A DNA stretch of 64,000 nucleotides from MFD04580-c1 sp963702995. GTDB lineage: Bacteria > Planctomycetota > Phycisphaerae > Tepidisphaerales > Tepidisphaeraceae. Where the stretch lies: positions 5,146,001-5,210,000 of the forward strand of contig OY969783.1 of the NCBI GenBank assembly GCA_963702995.1, given 5' to 3'. The translations under genes and the position numbers were made by a program. Each line of letters opens with the position of its first letter. Position 1 is the first letter of the stretch. Under the pieces are notes generated by a model that had not been told where the DNA came from, did no database searches, and saw only the letters and a list, made by a program, of their open reading frames with translations. This document shows positions 42,585 to 51,614 of the stretch, piece after piece.

Positions 42585-43436
42585 ATGAAACTGATTTTTA
42601 GTACCGCCGGCCGCCCGATCGAGGATCTTGCCGCGGCGCTGGGCTCGGCGCGCGAGCTTGGGTTCGACAGCGCCGAGGTTGAGTGTCGCGACCCGCGGCG
42701 GCTCGCCAATCCGTCGGCGGCCCTCGCGGCCAGTGTCACGTCCGGGGTCGCTATTTCCTGCATCACCACGCCCGTCACCTTTTCGCGCGACCGCGCCGCG
42801 GACCTTCGGGCGGCCGACGAAATTCGAGGGCTGATCCTGGCGGCCGAGCGCGTTGGCGCGACCCTCGTGCAGATCGGCGGTCCCGCGCCGCGGCGGGCCG
42901 GCGGGCTGTTCGGCCGTCTCCGCGATGACAGCGCCTCCGCGGTGGCGTTAGAAGCGGGCAACTGGATGCTGCCGCTGGCGGACATCGCCGCGACCCACGG
43001 GGTGTCGATCGCCGTCCGAAATTCCGGCGCGTTTCAAAAGACCGCGGCCATGTGGCTTCTGCTGGACCGCCTGGAGCATCCCGCCATCGGATGCGGGCTT
43101 GACACGTTGGACGCGGTGCTGGCGGGTGAGTCCGCGGCGTTGTGCGTCCCGACCCTGAATTCGAAGGTGCTGACTGTCGCCGCCCGCGATGCGACGATCG
43201 GCCCCGATAGCGCGGTCCTTTGTGAGCCCGGCCTGGGGAACGTCGGCGTTGAGCGGTTCATCTCCCGCCTGCATGGGATCGGCTTCGCCGGCCCCGTTGC
43301 ATTCACAGCCGTCGGCGGCGCGGGAAAGGACGCGGCCGATTCAGCGGCGCGGCTCCGGCGGTGGGTCGCCCCCAGGGAGCCGCTGGGAGCGGGGAAGGGG
43401 CGCCCGCACGTGGCGCTCGGCGGCAAGACGGCGTAA
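42585..43436 (+). CDS. TIM-barrel sugar isomerase/AP endonuclease-like protein
   Basis: 283 residues from ATG 42585 (MKLIFSTAGRPIEDLAAAL); a longer frame to 42519 is not convincing. The pattern LGFDSAEVECRDP, LILAAERVGATLVQIGGP, LADIAATHGVSIAVRNSG and IGCGLDTLDAVL fits xylose-isomerase-like TIM barrels (sugar phosphate isomerase/epimerase). Several usual metal ligands are not obvious (Glu of E-x-H replaced by RNSG), so it may be a divergent or non-enzymatic member. Follows ispG on the same strand. Confidence 0.68.
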   Translation: MKLIFSTAGRPIEDLAAALGSARELGFDSAEVECRDPRRLANPSAALAASVTSGVAISCITTPVTFSRDRAADLRAADEIRGLILAAERVGATLVQIGGPAPRRAGGLFGRLRDDSASAVALEAGNWMLPLADIAATHGVSIAVRNSGAFQKTAAMWLLLDRLEHPAIGCGLDTLDAVLAGESAALCVPTLNSKVLTVAARDATIGPDSAVLCEPGLGNVGVERFISRLHGIGFAGPVAFTAVGGAGKDAADSAARLRRWVAPREPLGAGKGRPHVALGGKTA

Positions 43437-43531
43437 AGGGGCGAATCGCGGCATGGACTGGAGGCGTCCGGGCGGGGCGCGGCGTGGCGGGGCCGGGCGC
43501 GGCGGGGCGGGAAAGACGGCTCCGGAATCGA

Positions 43532-43558
43532 GAAACCCGCCGGGTAGGGCGGGTTTCG
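43532..43558 (-). terminator. Hairpin after the cold-shock gene
   Basis: GAAACCCGCC (43532-43541) pairs with GGCGGGTTTC-type sequence ending 43557. It is 28 bases past the csp stop. The T-tract is short on the minus strand. Confidence 0.5.
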
Positions 43559-43585
43559 TCCGGGCGATGGTACTTGCGTCGCGAG

Positions 43586-43804
43586 TTATTTTGTCGCGGC
43601 GGCGTGAAGGCGTTTCACCTTTATCGCCTTCATGCCTTTGGGCCCATCTTCGTGTTCGTACTCCACTGTCTCGTTCTCTTGGAGAGTCTTGAAGCCCTCT
43701 CCCTCGATGACCGAGTGGTGGACGAAGATGTCCCGGCCAGCATCGGACAGGATGAAGCCGAACCCCTTCTGATCGTTAAACCACTTGACCTTACCGGTGG
43801 CCAT
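43586..43804 (-). CDS. Cold-shock protein (CspA family)
   Basis: 72 residues from ATG 43804 with AAGGAG 9 bases upstream. Single OB-fold RNA chaperone. RNP1 is KGFGFIL, RNP2 is DIFVHHSVI, following GKVKWFNDQ. The rest VEYEHEDGPKGMKAIKVKRL is standard. A sigma-70-like promoter lies ~190 bases upstream, leaving a long 5' leader as in cspA genes known to be controlled by RNA structure. Confidence 0.93.
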   Translation of the reverse strand: MATGKVKWFNDQKGFGFILSDAGRDIFVHHSVIEGEGFKTLQENETVEYEHEDGPKGMKAIKVKRLHAAATK

Positions 43805-43996
43805 TGAAGCCACTCCTTTCAGACGTGAGTCGCGACAAAGATGTGATGATGTCGCGGTGCATGATGGGGGGGCGGATCACAGTTCGCCCCAACTGACTGC
43901 GGCGTCCGAGCCCCGCTAAGCAACCCCTCACGGGGATTCGTCTCGACGCCGAAGAGACGCGGCTGCCCTGCAAGAGAATAACAAGGCGCTTCAGGA

Positions 43997-44025
43997 ATGC
44001 AAAAATGAATACTGTGAGCTGTCAA
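43997..44025 (-). promoter_or_regulatory. Promoter of the cold-shock gene
   Basis: On the minus strand: perfect TTGACA (44025-44020), 17-base spacer, TTGCAT (44002-43997). Start near 43990 gives a leader of about 185 bases before the csp ATG. Confidence 0.55.
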
Positions 44026-44051
44026 CGCCTAAACTGGACTAAATAGAAAAG

Positions 44052-44337
44052 TTATCCACATTGCGCTACGTCAAGCGAAAAACTTTTGAACTCGATTCGC
44101 TCGCTGTGGGAGAAGCGGGGATCGATCGTATCCGGCCGCGACGTCGCGTCCGGGTCAGCGCGTGCCACCAGCGCGTAAGGACCGGACTCGGCACTGTATA
44201 AGAAAAAGCGTTTCAGCAGTTTTGCGAGTTCAGAAGTGTCCTGGGAGCTTCTCGGTAAAAGGGATCGGCATCACCGGGCTTTTGAAATTTTTTGCGGGCG
44301 GTACCCCGCCCCATCAGTTCTGCACAGCTTATCCACA
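44052..44337 (+). promoter_or_regulatory. Two perfect DnaA boxes in a gene-free gap
   Basis: TTATCCACA occurs at 44052-44060 and again at 44329-44337, same strand, 277 bases apart. The 643-base gap (43805-44446) also has A/T-rich pieces (44035-44050, 44080-44090, 44281-44293). Could be a DnaA-responsive control region of lptB, a DnaA titration site or part of a replication origin. Confidence 0.6.
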
Positions 44338-44446
44338 CCACGGCGGTGCCTTGATTTCCGGCGAGCCCGTCGGGATACTTCGCAAGGCGGCCGCTCCATC
44401 CGGGCGTTAGGCCGCTCCACCCTGTCCGGCGGTTCCAACGGTCCAA

Positions 44447-45184
44447 ATGAATCTGCTTGAAACTACCCAGCTTATCAAGACCTACAACAATCGACGTGTG
44501 GTGGACGAAGTCAGCTTCGTCCTCGCCCAACAGGAGATCGTGGGGCTGCTGGGCCGCAATGGCGCCGGAAAGACGACCACATTTCGGATGATCCTCGGAA
44601 TGATCGTCCCGGATAGCGGTGCCGTCGCCTTCGACGGGCACGATATCACACACTTGCCGATGTACAAGCGGGCCCGTCGCCGCATCGGATATCTTTCCCA
44701 GGAGCGGAGCGATTTCCGACGGCTCACCGTCTGGCAAAACTTGCAGGCGATCCTCGAAACGCGGCCGATGACGCGCCACGAGCGCAATCGACGCGCCGAG
44801 ACGCTCCTCGCCCAGTACGGCCTCACCAAACAGCGCAACCAGCGGGCCGAAACCCTGAGCGGCGGCGAACGTCGCAAGCTGGAGATCGCCCGTGCTCTGG
44901 TCACCGACCCGAAGCTCATCCTCCTCGACGAGCCCTTCGCCGGCGTGGACCCAATCGCCAAGGAAGACCTCTCCCGCGAAGTCCGACGCCTGAAGGATGA
45001 GTTCCACAAGACGGTCCTTATCACCGACCATGACGTGGCCTTCACCCTGCGAGTCGTCGATCGTGCGCTGATTATTGATGACGGTAAAGTCTTCGCTGAA
45101 GGCACCCCACGCGAGATCATCAACAACAACGCGGTGCGAACGGCCTACCTTGGCAACACGTTCCGCGGCGACGAATTTGATTGA
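44447..45184 (+). CDS. lptB: LPS export ABC transporter ATP-binding protein
   Basis: 245 residues. LptB powers LPS extraction from the inner membrane with LptFG. Walker A GRNGAGKTT, Q-loop GYLSQERSDFRRLTVWQN (LptB-typical S-x-F-R-x-L-T-V), signature LSGGERRKLEIARAL, Walker B LILLDEPFAGVDPIA and switch His ITDHDV. The C-terminal GTPREIINNNAVRTAYLG is typical of LptB. LptA/C/F/G are not next to it here. Presence supports a diderm cell with LPS, in line with the heptose-type HAD and sugar operon. Confidence 0.92.
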   Translation: MNLLETTQLIKTYNNRRVVDEVSFVLAQQEIVGLLGRNGAGKTTTFRMILGMIVPDSGAVAFDGHDITHLPMYKRARRRIGYLSQERSDFRRLTVWQNLQAILETRPMTRHERNRRAETLLAQYGLTKQRNQRAETLSGGERRKLEIARALVTDPKLILLDEPFAGVDPIAKEDLSREVRRLKDEFHKTVLITDHDVAFTLRVVDRALIIDDGKVFAEGTPREIINNNAVRTAYLGNTFRGDEFD

Positions 45185-45342
45185 CCCGGGCTCGATACCG
45201 CCGACCGCCTTCTGGCGCCTTCCATTGTTCCGCCCTTTTTAGCCGCCTGCGAGCGGTCGCCCCGGTTATCATTCCAGACCGCACGTGGCGACCCGTGTGC
45301 CGGGTTCTCCGGCACCGACGGCACCCGTTTCAGGAGATGATT

Positions 45343-46707
45343 ATGTCGTGTCGGCCCGATCTTCGGCGAAGCCGTTTCACAGCCCTGGGGCTCGCGCTAG
45401 CGGTTGTTGTTCCCGCGGCCGGCAGCGTGTTCCACGCCTCGCGCGCGTTGGCCGACGGAGCGATCGCCGCGACCGAGCCAACGTCCCAACCGACAACCCA
45501 GCCGGGCACACAGCCCTCGGCGGCGGTCAAGGTCTCGGACGACACGCGCCGGCTGCTCGATCAGGTTCGGGACGCCTATCGTGCCGCGACCACGCTCCAC
45601 CTGAGCGGCTCGATCCATGCCGAGAAGGATATCAACGGCATGAAGGGCTCCAACTCGGCCCTGTTCGACGCCTCCTGGCAGGCGGCCGATGCGGGGGTCG
45701 GCAAGCTCAGGCACTCGGTCAAAGACACTTCGATCGACGCCAAGGAAGAGAAAGAGGACACGATCCTCGGCTCGACCGGCGACAAACTGTACGTGTTCAA
45801 CGTCGGCCGCAAGCTCTATCAAGAAATGGATGCTCCCAAGGCGCGCCCCGCGGCCGGGAAGTTCCCCAGCCCCTTCGGCGAGTTGCTGACGCTGCAAAAC
45901 CCGTCGCTCCTGCTGGCGGTGACGGACGACGCGGCCGCCGAACTGCTGGACGGCACGATCGCCGCCGAGATCGCTCCCGATGTTACCATCGACGGCGTCG
46001 CCTGCCCCGTCCTGAAGCTCACCGCGAAGGAAGGGGACACGTTCGAGGGCGCGTTTGACCCCAAGACCCATCTCCTGCGGCGCGTGACGTTCGATTCCAG
46101 GACGGCGGCCGATCGGGCCGGCAAGACGGAAGTGTTGAAGGATGAGGTGGTGATCGACTATCGCGAGAGCGGGCCGGCGGCGGACCTGAAGAAGGAACAG
46201 TTCGCATGGGCCCCGCCGCGCGGAGCGCGCGACGCGGCCGCCATGGCGGCCGGCGCCGAAGCCGGTGGCGAGGCCGCCCCCGCCAGCGCGCTGGAAGGGA
46301 AAGCCGCGCCCGGCTTCACCCTCAAGGGAATGGACGGCGCGGATGTCTCGCTGTCAGATCAAAAGGGAAAGGTGGTTGTCCTGGACTTCTGGGCGACTTG
46401 GTGCGGCCCATGCCGCGAGTCGCTCCCGCACCTGAACAAGCTCTACGAATCGAAGAAGGACAAGGCGTTCATCGCCTTCGCACTGGACCTGAAAGAGGAG
46501 AAGGATGAAGTCGCCGCCGGGATTAAGCAACTGAAGTTGACGCTGCCGGTCCTGCTGGACGCTCAGGGCTCGGTCGCGCAAAAGTACCTTGTCAGCGGTA
46601 TCCCGCAGACGGTCGTCATCAACAAGGATGGCACGGTCAGGAAAGTCTTCGTCGGCTCGGGCAATGACGAAGCGATTCAAGCCGCCGTCGCCGAAGCGAT
46701 GAAATAA
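45343..46707 (+). CDS. Exported DUF2092-like/TlpA thioredoxin fusion
   Basis: 454 residues from ATG 45343, after AGGAG. Signal peptide ~1-38 (ending ALA). Residues ~60-285 (LDQVRDAYRAATTLHLSGSI..., VNVGRKLYQEM..., VTIDGVACPVLKLTAKEG) resemble the DUF2092/LolA-like sheet. An Ala/Gly linker follows, then a TlpA-type thioredoxin domain (~325-450): APGFTLKGMDGADVSL, DFWATWCGPCRESLPHL with CGPC, and GIPQTVVINKDG with cis-Pro. Probably a periplasmic disulfide reductase. Follows lptB by 158 bases. Confidence 0.85.
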   Translation: MSCRPDLRRSRFTALGLALAVVVPAAGSVFHASRALADGAIAATEPTSQPTTQPGTQPSAAVKVSDDTRRLLDQVRDAYRAATTLHLSGSIHAEKDINGMKGSNSALFDASWQAADAGVGKLRHSVKDTSIDAKEEKEDTILGSTGDKLYVFNVGRKLYQEMDAPKARPAAGKFPSPFGELLTLQNPSLLLAVTDDAAAELLDGTIAAEIAPDVTIDGVACPVLKLTAKEGDTFEGAFDPKTHLLRRVTFDSRTAADRAGKTEVLKDEVVIDYRESGPAADLKKEQFAWAPPRGARDAAAMAAGAEAGGEAAPASALEGKAAPGFTLKGMDGADVSLSDQKGKVVVLDFWATWCGPCRESLPHLNKLYESKKDKAFIAFALDLKEEKDEVAAGIKQLKLTLPVLLDAQGSVAQKYLVSGIPQTVVINKDGTVRKVFVGSGNDEAIQAAVAEAMK

Positions 46708-46732
46708 AAGGGGAGAAGCCCCGTTTCTGCTC

Positions 46733-46891
46733 TCATGCCGCGCGGCGCACAGCCTGGCGGGGGATGCGAAGGGTCGCGCGGGCGTGTGATTTGGCCTTGC
46801 GGGCGACGGGTGAGGCGGCTTTCCTCGGGTGCTTTTCGGCCAGCAGGGCGAGGTGACCGAGGACCGATTGCAGCAACAGATGGCGGCTCAT
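46733..46891 (-). CDS. Possible 52-residue basic protein
   Basis: Open frame MSRHLLLQSVLGHLALLAE followed by a Lys/Arg/Ala-rich tail. An AAAGGGAG site lies 8 bases before the ATG, which is the main support. No family recognised. It lies alone in the 436-base gap between the TlpA-like gene and the LysR gene, where no other gene is seen. Confidence 0.35.
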   Translation of the reverse strand: MSRHLLLQSVLGHLALLAEKHPRKAASPVARKAKSHARATLRIPRQAVRRAA

Positions 46892-47143
46892 GGACGCTCC
46901 CTTTCTTCGCTTTCGCGAAGCACAACATTCAGGATGACGGTCGTTGGAACAACACTCCCCGTCCGAGCCGCCACGACCCAAGCACGTTGGCTTGTATCAG
47001 GCCATGTCGCCCGATCCGATGAGATGCGCGAGGGAGCGGCCGCTGTCGCCGGCCCGCCCTCCCGTCTCTTTGGATCGACCGAGCGGCCTTGAAAACTTCA
47101 CCCCTTTCATCCCGCGGCAACATCCCGCATCCTTAGCCGCCGC

Positions 47144-48055
47144 ATGAACCTGAACCAGTTGGCGATCTTCAAGGCGGTGGCCGAATCGGGAGGTGTCGGG
47201 AAAGGCGCTGATCGGCTCATGATCAGCCAGCCTGCCGTCTCCAAGCAGCTCCGTCAGTTCGAACGGGCGCTGGGCGTCACGCTTTTCGACCGGCTCCCCG
47301 GCGGCATGCGGCTGACGGCGGCCGGCGAGGCGCTCCTCCCGTTCGCAAAGCGGCTGTTCGCCATCGAAACCGAAGCGGAGCGCGCGCTCGATGAACTAAA
47401 AGGCCTCCGACAGGGCCGGCTCGCCATTGGCGCGAGTATGACGATCGGCGTCTACCTGCTCCCGGACCGCATCGCCGCGTTCCAGAAGGCATTCCCCGGC
47501 ATCGAAATTCGGTGGGAGATCGGCAATACGGAGCAGATCCAGCAGCTCCTCGCGGATGGCGCCCTCGACGTCGCGTTGACCGAAGGGGCCGCCGATCGGC
47601 CGGAGCTGCAAGCGGAGGTCTTTCGGGCCGATCAGCTCCTCCCGGTGGTGAGGCCCGATCATCCGCTTCTTAAACAGAAGGGGCTGGCCGCGCGCGACTT
47701 TTTGGCCGAGCCGCTGCTGATGCGGGAGGTCGGGTCGGGCACGCGGCTGGTCGTCGAGCAGGCGCTGCTCGCCCGCGGCTTTGCCGCCCGGCCGGCGATG
47801 TCGCTGGCGAGCACCGAGGCGATCAAGCGCGCGGTGGCGGCCGGCGTCGGCGTCGCGATTGTCTCCGAGCTGGCCATCCGGAATGAGATAGCGAGCGGGC
47901 AGCTCGTGGTGCTCCCCCTGAAGGACCTGAAGATCGAGCGGCCGCTGCACCGCGTTGAACTCAAAGGGAAAGACCGCAGCGCCACCGCCAAGGCGTTCAT
48001 CCGATGGTTCGACGCCCTGGAAGCCGCCTTCCGCGGCCGGCCCGCAAAGCGCTGA
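47144..48055 (+). CDS. LysR-family transcriptional regulator
   Basis: 303 residues. Winged helix-turn-helix at 1-62 (LNQLAIFKAVAESGGVGKGADRLMISQPAVSKQLRQFERAL). Two-lobed effector domain from ~88 on (GRLAIGASMTIGVYLLPDRIAAF, LLMREVGSGTRLVVEQAL, AIKRAVAAGVGVAIVSELAI). The closest pattern is the CysL/YtlI-like group, often tied to sulfur or nitrogen uptake, but no target is adjacent. Ends 48055; no divergent partner gene, since the upstream gap holds only a small possible ORF. Confidence 0.9.
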   Translation: MNLNQLAIFKAVAESGGVGKGADRLMISQPAVSKQLRQFERALGVTLFDRLPGGMRLTAAGEALLPFAKRLFAIETEAERALDELKGLRQGRLAIGASMTIGVYLLPDRIAAFQKAFPGIEIRWEIGNTEQIQQLLADGALDVALTEGAADRPELQAEVFRADQLLPVVRPDHPLLKQKGLAARDFLAEPLLMREVGSGTRLVVEQALLARGFAARPAMSLASTEAIKRAVAAGVGVAIVSELAIRNEIASGQLVVLPLKDLKIERPLHRVELKGKDRSATAKAFIRWFDALEAAFRGRPAKR

Positions 48056-48503
48056 CGCATCCGCGGCGGACGTCCCAGTGCCGGACAAAGTGCGCGCTTC
48101 CTCAATGGCGTCGCTCGTTGACGCCGCGCCGCGCCCCGCGAGCCGCGACCGTTTGGGAGTGGTTGGGCCGACTGGCGCGGGGTGTCCTGGGCGATCGACC
48201 CTATCCCCGGAGCGGCCGCAGACCGCTTCCTGTTCTGACGGGCGCGGCTCGCGTCGGCGCCGCGCACCGCCCGGCACGCCGCGCCTGTGAGGAGCGGGTT
48301 CTCCGGCCCTTCCGGCTTTCGCCGCGCAGCCAGCGGACGCCGTGCGACGTCGCGAAGTAACCGCTCCCTTCTTCCCGAGGTGCGAAGGTGGCCTGACACG
48401 GGCCTCGTTTCGTCCTTTCAAATTTGACGACTCGATCGCGGCGTCCGAGCGGCCAACCTTGCAGTGCTAAGATCGCCGAGCGTTGGCTTGGAGAGTTGCC
48501 GTC
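48056..48503. other. Gene-free gap with family B repeat (48209-48250)
   Basis: The repeat has AGCGGCCGCAGACCGCT followed by TCCTGTTCTGACGGGCGCGG, close to the 41042 copy. No gene recognised; the last ~60 bases serve the SRPBCC gene. Confidence 0.6.
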
Positions 48504-48995
48504 ATGTATCACGAACTGACCGACCGTTTCGTTGTTTCATCGTCCCCGGAGAAGACGTGGGCGTTCTTCTCCAGCGCGGAGAACCTGCCGGCGATCACGC
48601 CCCCCTGGCTCGCGTTTTCGATCCAGACGCCCAAGCCGATCGATATCCGTCTGGATACGGTCCTCGACTACACGATTCGGTGGTCGGGCCTGCCGGTGAG
48701 ATGGCGGACGAAGATCATCGAGTGGTCGCCCCCGTACCGCTTTGTGGACCTGCAGATCCGCGGCCCCTATGCGATGTGGCACCATCAGCACACGTTCAGC
48801 GCCGCCGCGGACGGAGTGCTTTGCGAGGACCGGGTGATCTACCGCGTGCCGTTCCCGGTCGTGGGGCGGCTGGTGCACGCCGCCTTGGTAAGAAAGCAGT
48901 TGCTGGAGATTTTCCGCTTTCGGCGGAAGGTGATTGGGGACCGTCTGGGTTGGGTTCGGGCCGCACAGGCGGACGTTGAAATCGGCCCGTTGTGA
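48504..48995 (+). CDS. SRPBCC (START-like) family protein
   Basis: 163 residues from ATG 48504 with GGAGAG upstream. The helix-grip pattern is seen: HELTDRFVVSSSPEKTWAFFSSAENLPAITPPWLAF, then strands IDIRLDTVLDYTIRWSGLPVRWRTKIIEWSPPYRFVD and WHHQHTF...GVLCEDRVIYRVPF, with a C-terminal helix. These proteins bind hydrophobic ligands; closest are the cyclase/dehydrase-like and CDP-paratose epimerase-adjacent types. Ligand unknown. Confidence 0.84.
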   Translation: MYHELTDRFVVSSSPEKTWAFFSSAENLPAITPPWLAFSIQTPKPIDIRLDTVLDYTIRWSGLPVRWRTKIIEWSPPYRFVDLQIRGPYAMWHHQHTFSAAADGVLCEDRVIYRVPFPVVGRLVHAALVRKQLLEIFRFRRKVIGDRLGWVRAAQADVEIGPL

Positions 48996-49043
48996 CCGAG
49001 ACGAAGGGGCTGTGCCGGGCGGATCGCGACGGGTGGATTGGCT

Positions 49044-50018
49044 TTAATCTTCGAGGTCTGGGAGTGCTTCGTCGGACAGCATGTCGTCGGGGAGCGTGAT
49101 CTCGTCGCCGAGTTCTTCGATTTTCTCGGCCGCGGGGACATCGGCCGCGTCTTCGAAGTCGTCAACCGGGGGCTTTTGCGCCGCGGCGACGCCGGCCTCC
49201 TTGCGAAGGATGTGCTTCACCAGCTCGAGGCGCTGGATCACCTGCTCCATGGAGTCGGGGCGCTTCGAGGGGCTCGTCGCGACCATCTCCATGACGAGGT
49301 TTGACAACGCGGCCGGGACCTTCGGGTTGAGCTGCTGGGGCGTGTCGATCCGGGCATCCACCAGGAAGCTGTTGTCACCCTGCTTGTTGACGGTGTAGAG
49401 CGTCGGGATCGTCTTTCCGCAGACCGCCCAGTAGAGCGACGCGCCGAGGTTGAAAATATCGGTCTTCGCGTTCACCGGCTTGCGGGCGACCTGCTCGGGG
49501 GAGATGTAGTCCGGGGTGCCCTGGATCCGCTCCTTGACTGTGCCGGACTTGCAGCTCTGGCCGAAGTCGATCACCTTCACCGACCCATCATCTTTCCGCA
49601 TGATGTTGTTCGGCTTGATGTCGCAGTGGACATAGCCCAAGCGATGCATCTCGTTCAGTCCGTTGGCCGCCTGGATGAAGATGTCCACAATTTCGATCAA
49701 GGCGCGGGGGAGGTGCTCGTCGAGGGCCTTGCCGTCGAACAGCTCCATAACCAGGAACGCCTCGCTCTTCTGCACGAGCAGCTTTTTCAGCACCTTGCAG
49801 TCGAAGCTTTTGCGCAGGTTCGCGTGGTTGAAGCGGTGGCTGATTTCAAACTCATTCTCGACCTGCTCGATGAATCGCAGGTCTTTTTCTTCCTTACGCA
49901 CCACATGCTTGAGGGCGTAGATCCGCCGCGTGGTGGGGTCCGAGACGGCAAAGATGGTGCTCCGAGCGCCCTCACCAAGGCGCTGGATGACGTCGTATTG
50001 GAGAAGTTTCTCTGCCAT
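49044..50018 (-). CDS. Serine/threonine protein kinase
   Basis: 324 residues. Kinase domain ~8-270: GEGARSTIFAV Gly-loop, ALKHV with the ATP-binding Lys, the Glu in VENEFEISH, catalytic loop YVHCDIKPNNIMR, DFGQ (usual DFG), GTPDYISPEQ activation segment and DIFNLGASLYWAVCG. The last ~50 residues are acidic (DFEDAADVPAAEKIEELGDEI) with no membrane helix, so it should be soluble. Planctomycetes carry many such kinases. Its substrate is unknown. Confidence 0.92.
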   Translation of the reverse strand: MAEKLLQYDVIQRLGEGARSTIFAVSDPTTRRIYALKHVVRKEEKDLRFIEQVENEFEISHRFNHANLRKSFDCKVLKKLLVQKSEAFLVMELFDGKALDEHLPRALIEIVDIFIQAANGLNEMHRLGYVHCDIKPNNIMRKDDGSVKVIDFGQSCKSGTVKERIQGTPDYISPEQVARKPVNAKTDIFNLGASLYWAVCGKTIPTLYTVNKQGDNSFLVDARIDTPQQLNPKVPAALSNLVMEMVATSPSKRPDSMEQVIQRLELVKHILRKEAGVAAAQKPPVDDFEDAADVPAAEKIEELGDEITLPDDMLSDEALPDLED

Positions 50019-50506
50019 GAACTTGGATTTCCACGAGTGCGGCCGAACCGAACAGTGCGCCTCGACTTACGATACGCGCCGTCCACAAGCGAACGCGGTC
50101 CAAAGTCGCCCGGCGAAAATCGAGGCGCCCGGCGCGCCGCATTCGCTCAAAGATCGAGGCTGCCCGCCAACCGCCCCGGGCCTCACAAACCCCCAGATTC
50201 TTTTAACATACGGACGCCCCCTCTATTCGTTGGGCGAGTGATGCTTACCAAGCCTTAGCGTAGGTGAAACCGAGGTGAAGATCAAGGATTTCCAGCCGGG
50301 ATGAGGCCGACGCGCTCGGTGATCGCTGCGAGGCCTAAACAGAGACTGAGGCACTGGTTAGACCTGATTCGCTGGGGGCTGGCGAACGCGATATTGCGGT
50401 GGGGTACAGATGACGATGATGCCATCTTGCACTCACTCGTTCTTACAGCTTTAGAGAGGTTGAAGACGGGCGGAAGCGGCCGCGTGGCAGGGAGGGTAAG
50501 GATGGG
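50019..50506. other. 488-base gap without a convincing gene
   Basis: I see no RNA gene or strong hairpin. A plus-strand frame from 50301 encodes 82 residues but overlaps the antisense amidase 3' end and lacks clear coding character, so I leave it out. Confidence 0.5.
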
Positions 50507-51253
50507 TCAGGGAAGCAACTGCTCCCGAAACGCGCCGCGGGGGAAATAGCGGCCGATGCCGGCGGGGCTTTCCTTGGCCTCCACCACCCAGATGTGGTCA
50601 TGGTCGATGCGAAGGCGCCGCTGCAGCACGTCCACCAGCATCTCCAGGCTTCGCATCTGGGTGGGGGTGGGGAAGTTATGATCGAAGTCGCCCACCATGC
50701 AGACGCTGATGCAGGTCGGGTCCATCCGGTCGATCCCAATTCCGCGGCCGGCGGGCTGCTGCTGGTTCCAGCGCTGGGCGATCTGAATCTCGCCATCCGC
50801 GCAACCGTCCCCATTTCCGATCACAAAATGGTCGGGCGGACCGGCTTCCCCGACCGGGACCGGGCCGGTCACGGCTTCAGCCAGCGTCGCGGCGTTGCCG
50901 GAATTGGTCTGGCTGTGGTGAATGAAAATGTACTTCCAGCGCTGCCCCGGGACGGGGGCTTTCGTATCGAAGATCTGGTCGATCGCGTTCGGCTTGTCGG
51001 TTGCCAGCAGACTCCGTGAGGAGTCCGGCGACAAAGGGGCGGGGCGAATCGCAAGCAGCAGCGCGCTGGTCAGCGACATCAGCGCGACCAACCCTCCGAA
51101 AACGTAGAGCTTTCGACGGCCGTCGGCACCCATCTCAACCGACGTGCGGGGGGCGCGCGTCAGATCGGCCGCCCCGTCTCGTGGCTTGAGACGCGAGCCC
51201 AGAGCAGGTCGTGAATCGGGGTTGGCCTTTCGCGTCTTGGGGATGGTTTTCAC
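50507..51253 (-). CDS. Membrane-anchored N-acetylmuramoyl-L-alanine amidase-like protein
   Basis: 248 residues. Basic cytoplasmic tail (1-46), a single membrane helix (~48-68, LYVFGGLVALMSLTSALLLAI) and an outside domain of amidase-2/PGRP type: KYIFIHHSQTNSGNAATL with the first zinc His, HFVIGNGDGCADGEIQIAQRW and ISVCMVGDFDHNFPT, MRSLEMLVDVLQRR, HDHIWVV. The last HDH may supply further metal ligands. Expected to trim peptidoglycan stem peptides in the periplasm, fitting a walled planctomycete. Confidence 0.83.
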   Translation of the reverse strand: MKTIPKTRKANPDSRPALGSRLKPRDGAADLTRAPRTSVEMGADGRRKLYVFGGLVALMSLTSALLLAIRPAPLSPDSSRSLLATDKPNAIDQIFDTKAPVPGQRWKYIFIHHSQTNSGNAATLAEAVTGPVPVGEAGPPDHFVIGNGDGCADGEIQIAQRWNQQQPAGRGIGIDRMDPTCISVCMVGDFDHNFPTPTQMRSLEMLVDVLQRRLRIDHDHIWVVEAKESPAGIGRYFPRGAFREQLLP

Positions 51254-51554
51254 AGCTCTGCCAGGTTAGAGGGCGGTGGGGGCCAAGTGCCCATCCGGCC
51301 ACCGGACAAATGCGTCCGATAAAAACCGTCCGGGCTCCTCTATCCTCTTCATCGGCCACGACGGCCTGGCATTCGTGAAATTTCATCCCCTCTTTTCCGG
51401 CGGTTCGTTATGGGGGGCTTACATGCCCCTAATCTTCGGCGTCATCTCGGGTTGCGATTGTGCTGCGGGCCGTGGGCCCAGCCCGGATGCCCAGCGTGCG
51501 CGAGCGTCGCACGCGGCCGTGGCGAGGTTCGACCGGGTTTACGCTTAAGCCCAA
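51254..51554. other. Gap without a gene
   Basis: The upstream region of the amidase gene. Nothing recognised besides the terminator at its right end. Confidence 0.5.
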
Positions 51555-51587
51555 TAAAAACGGCACATGCGAATGCACGTGCCGTTT
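51555..51587 (-). terminator. Rho-independent terminator of the coiled-coil gene
   Basis: Stem AACGGCAC (about 51559-51566) with GTGCCGTT (about 51579-51586), extended by inner pairs. On the minus strand it is followed by TTTTTATT. It is 28 bases past the stop codon. Confidence 0.8.
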
Positions 51588-51614
51588 CGAATCGCGTAGC
51601 CAGGCGGCGAAGCG

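Noticed and set aside
50301..50549. 82-residue plus-strand frame (MRPTRSVIAARPKQRL start)
   Set aside because: Some coding look and an ATG with GGGATG context, but it overlaps the amidase 3' end and its end is low complexity. Not enough support.
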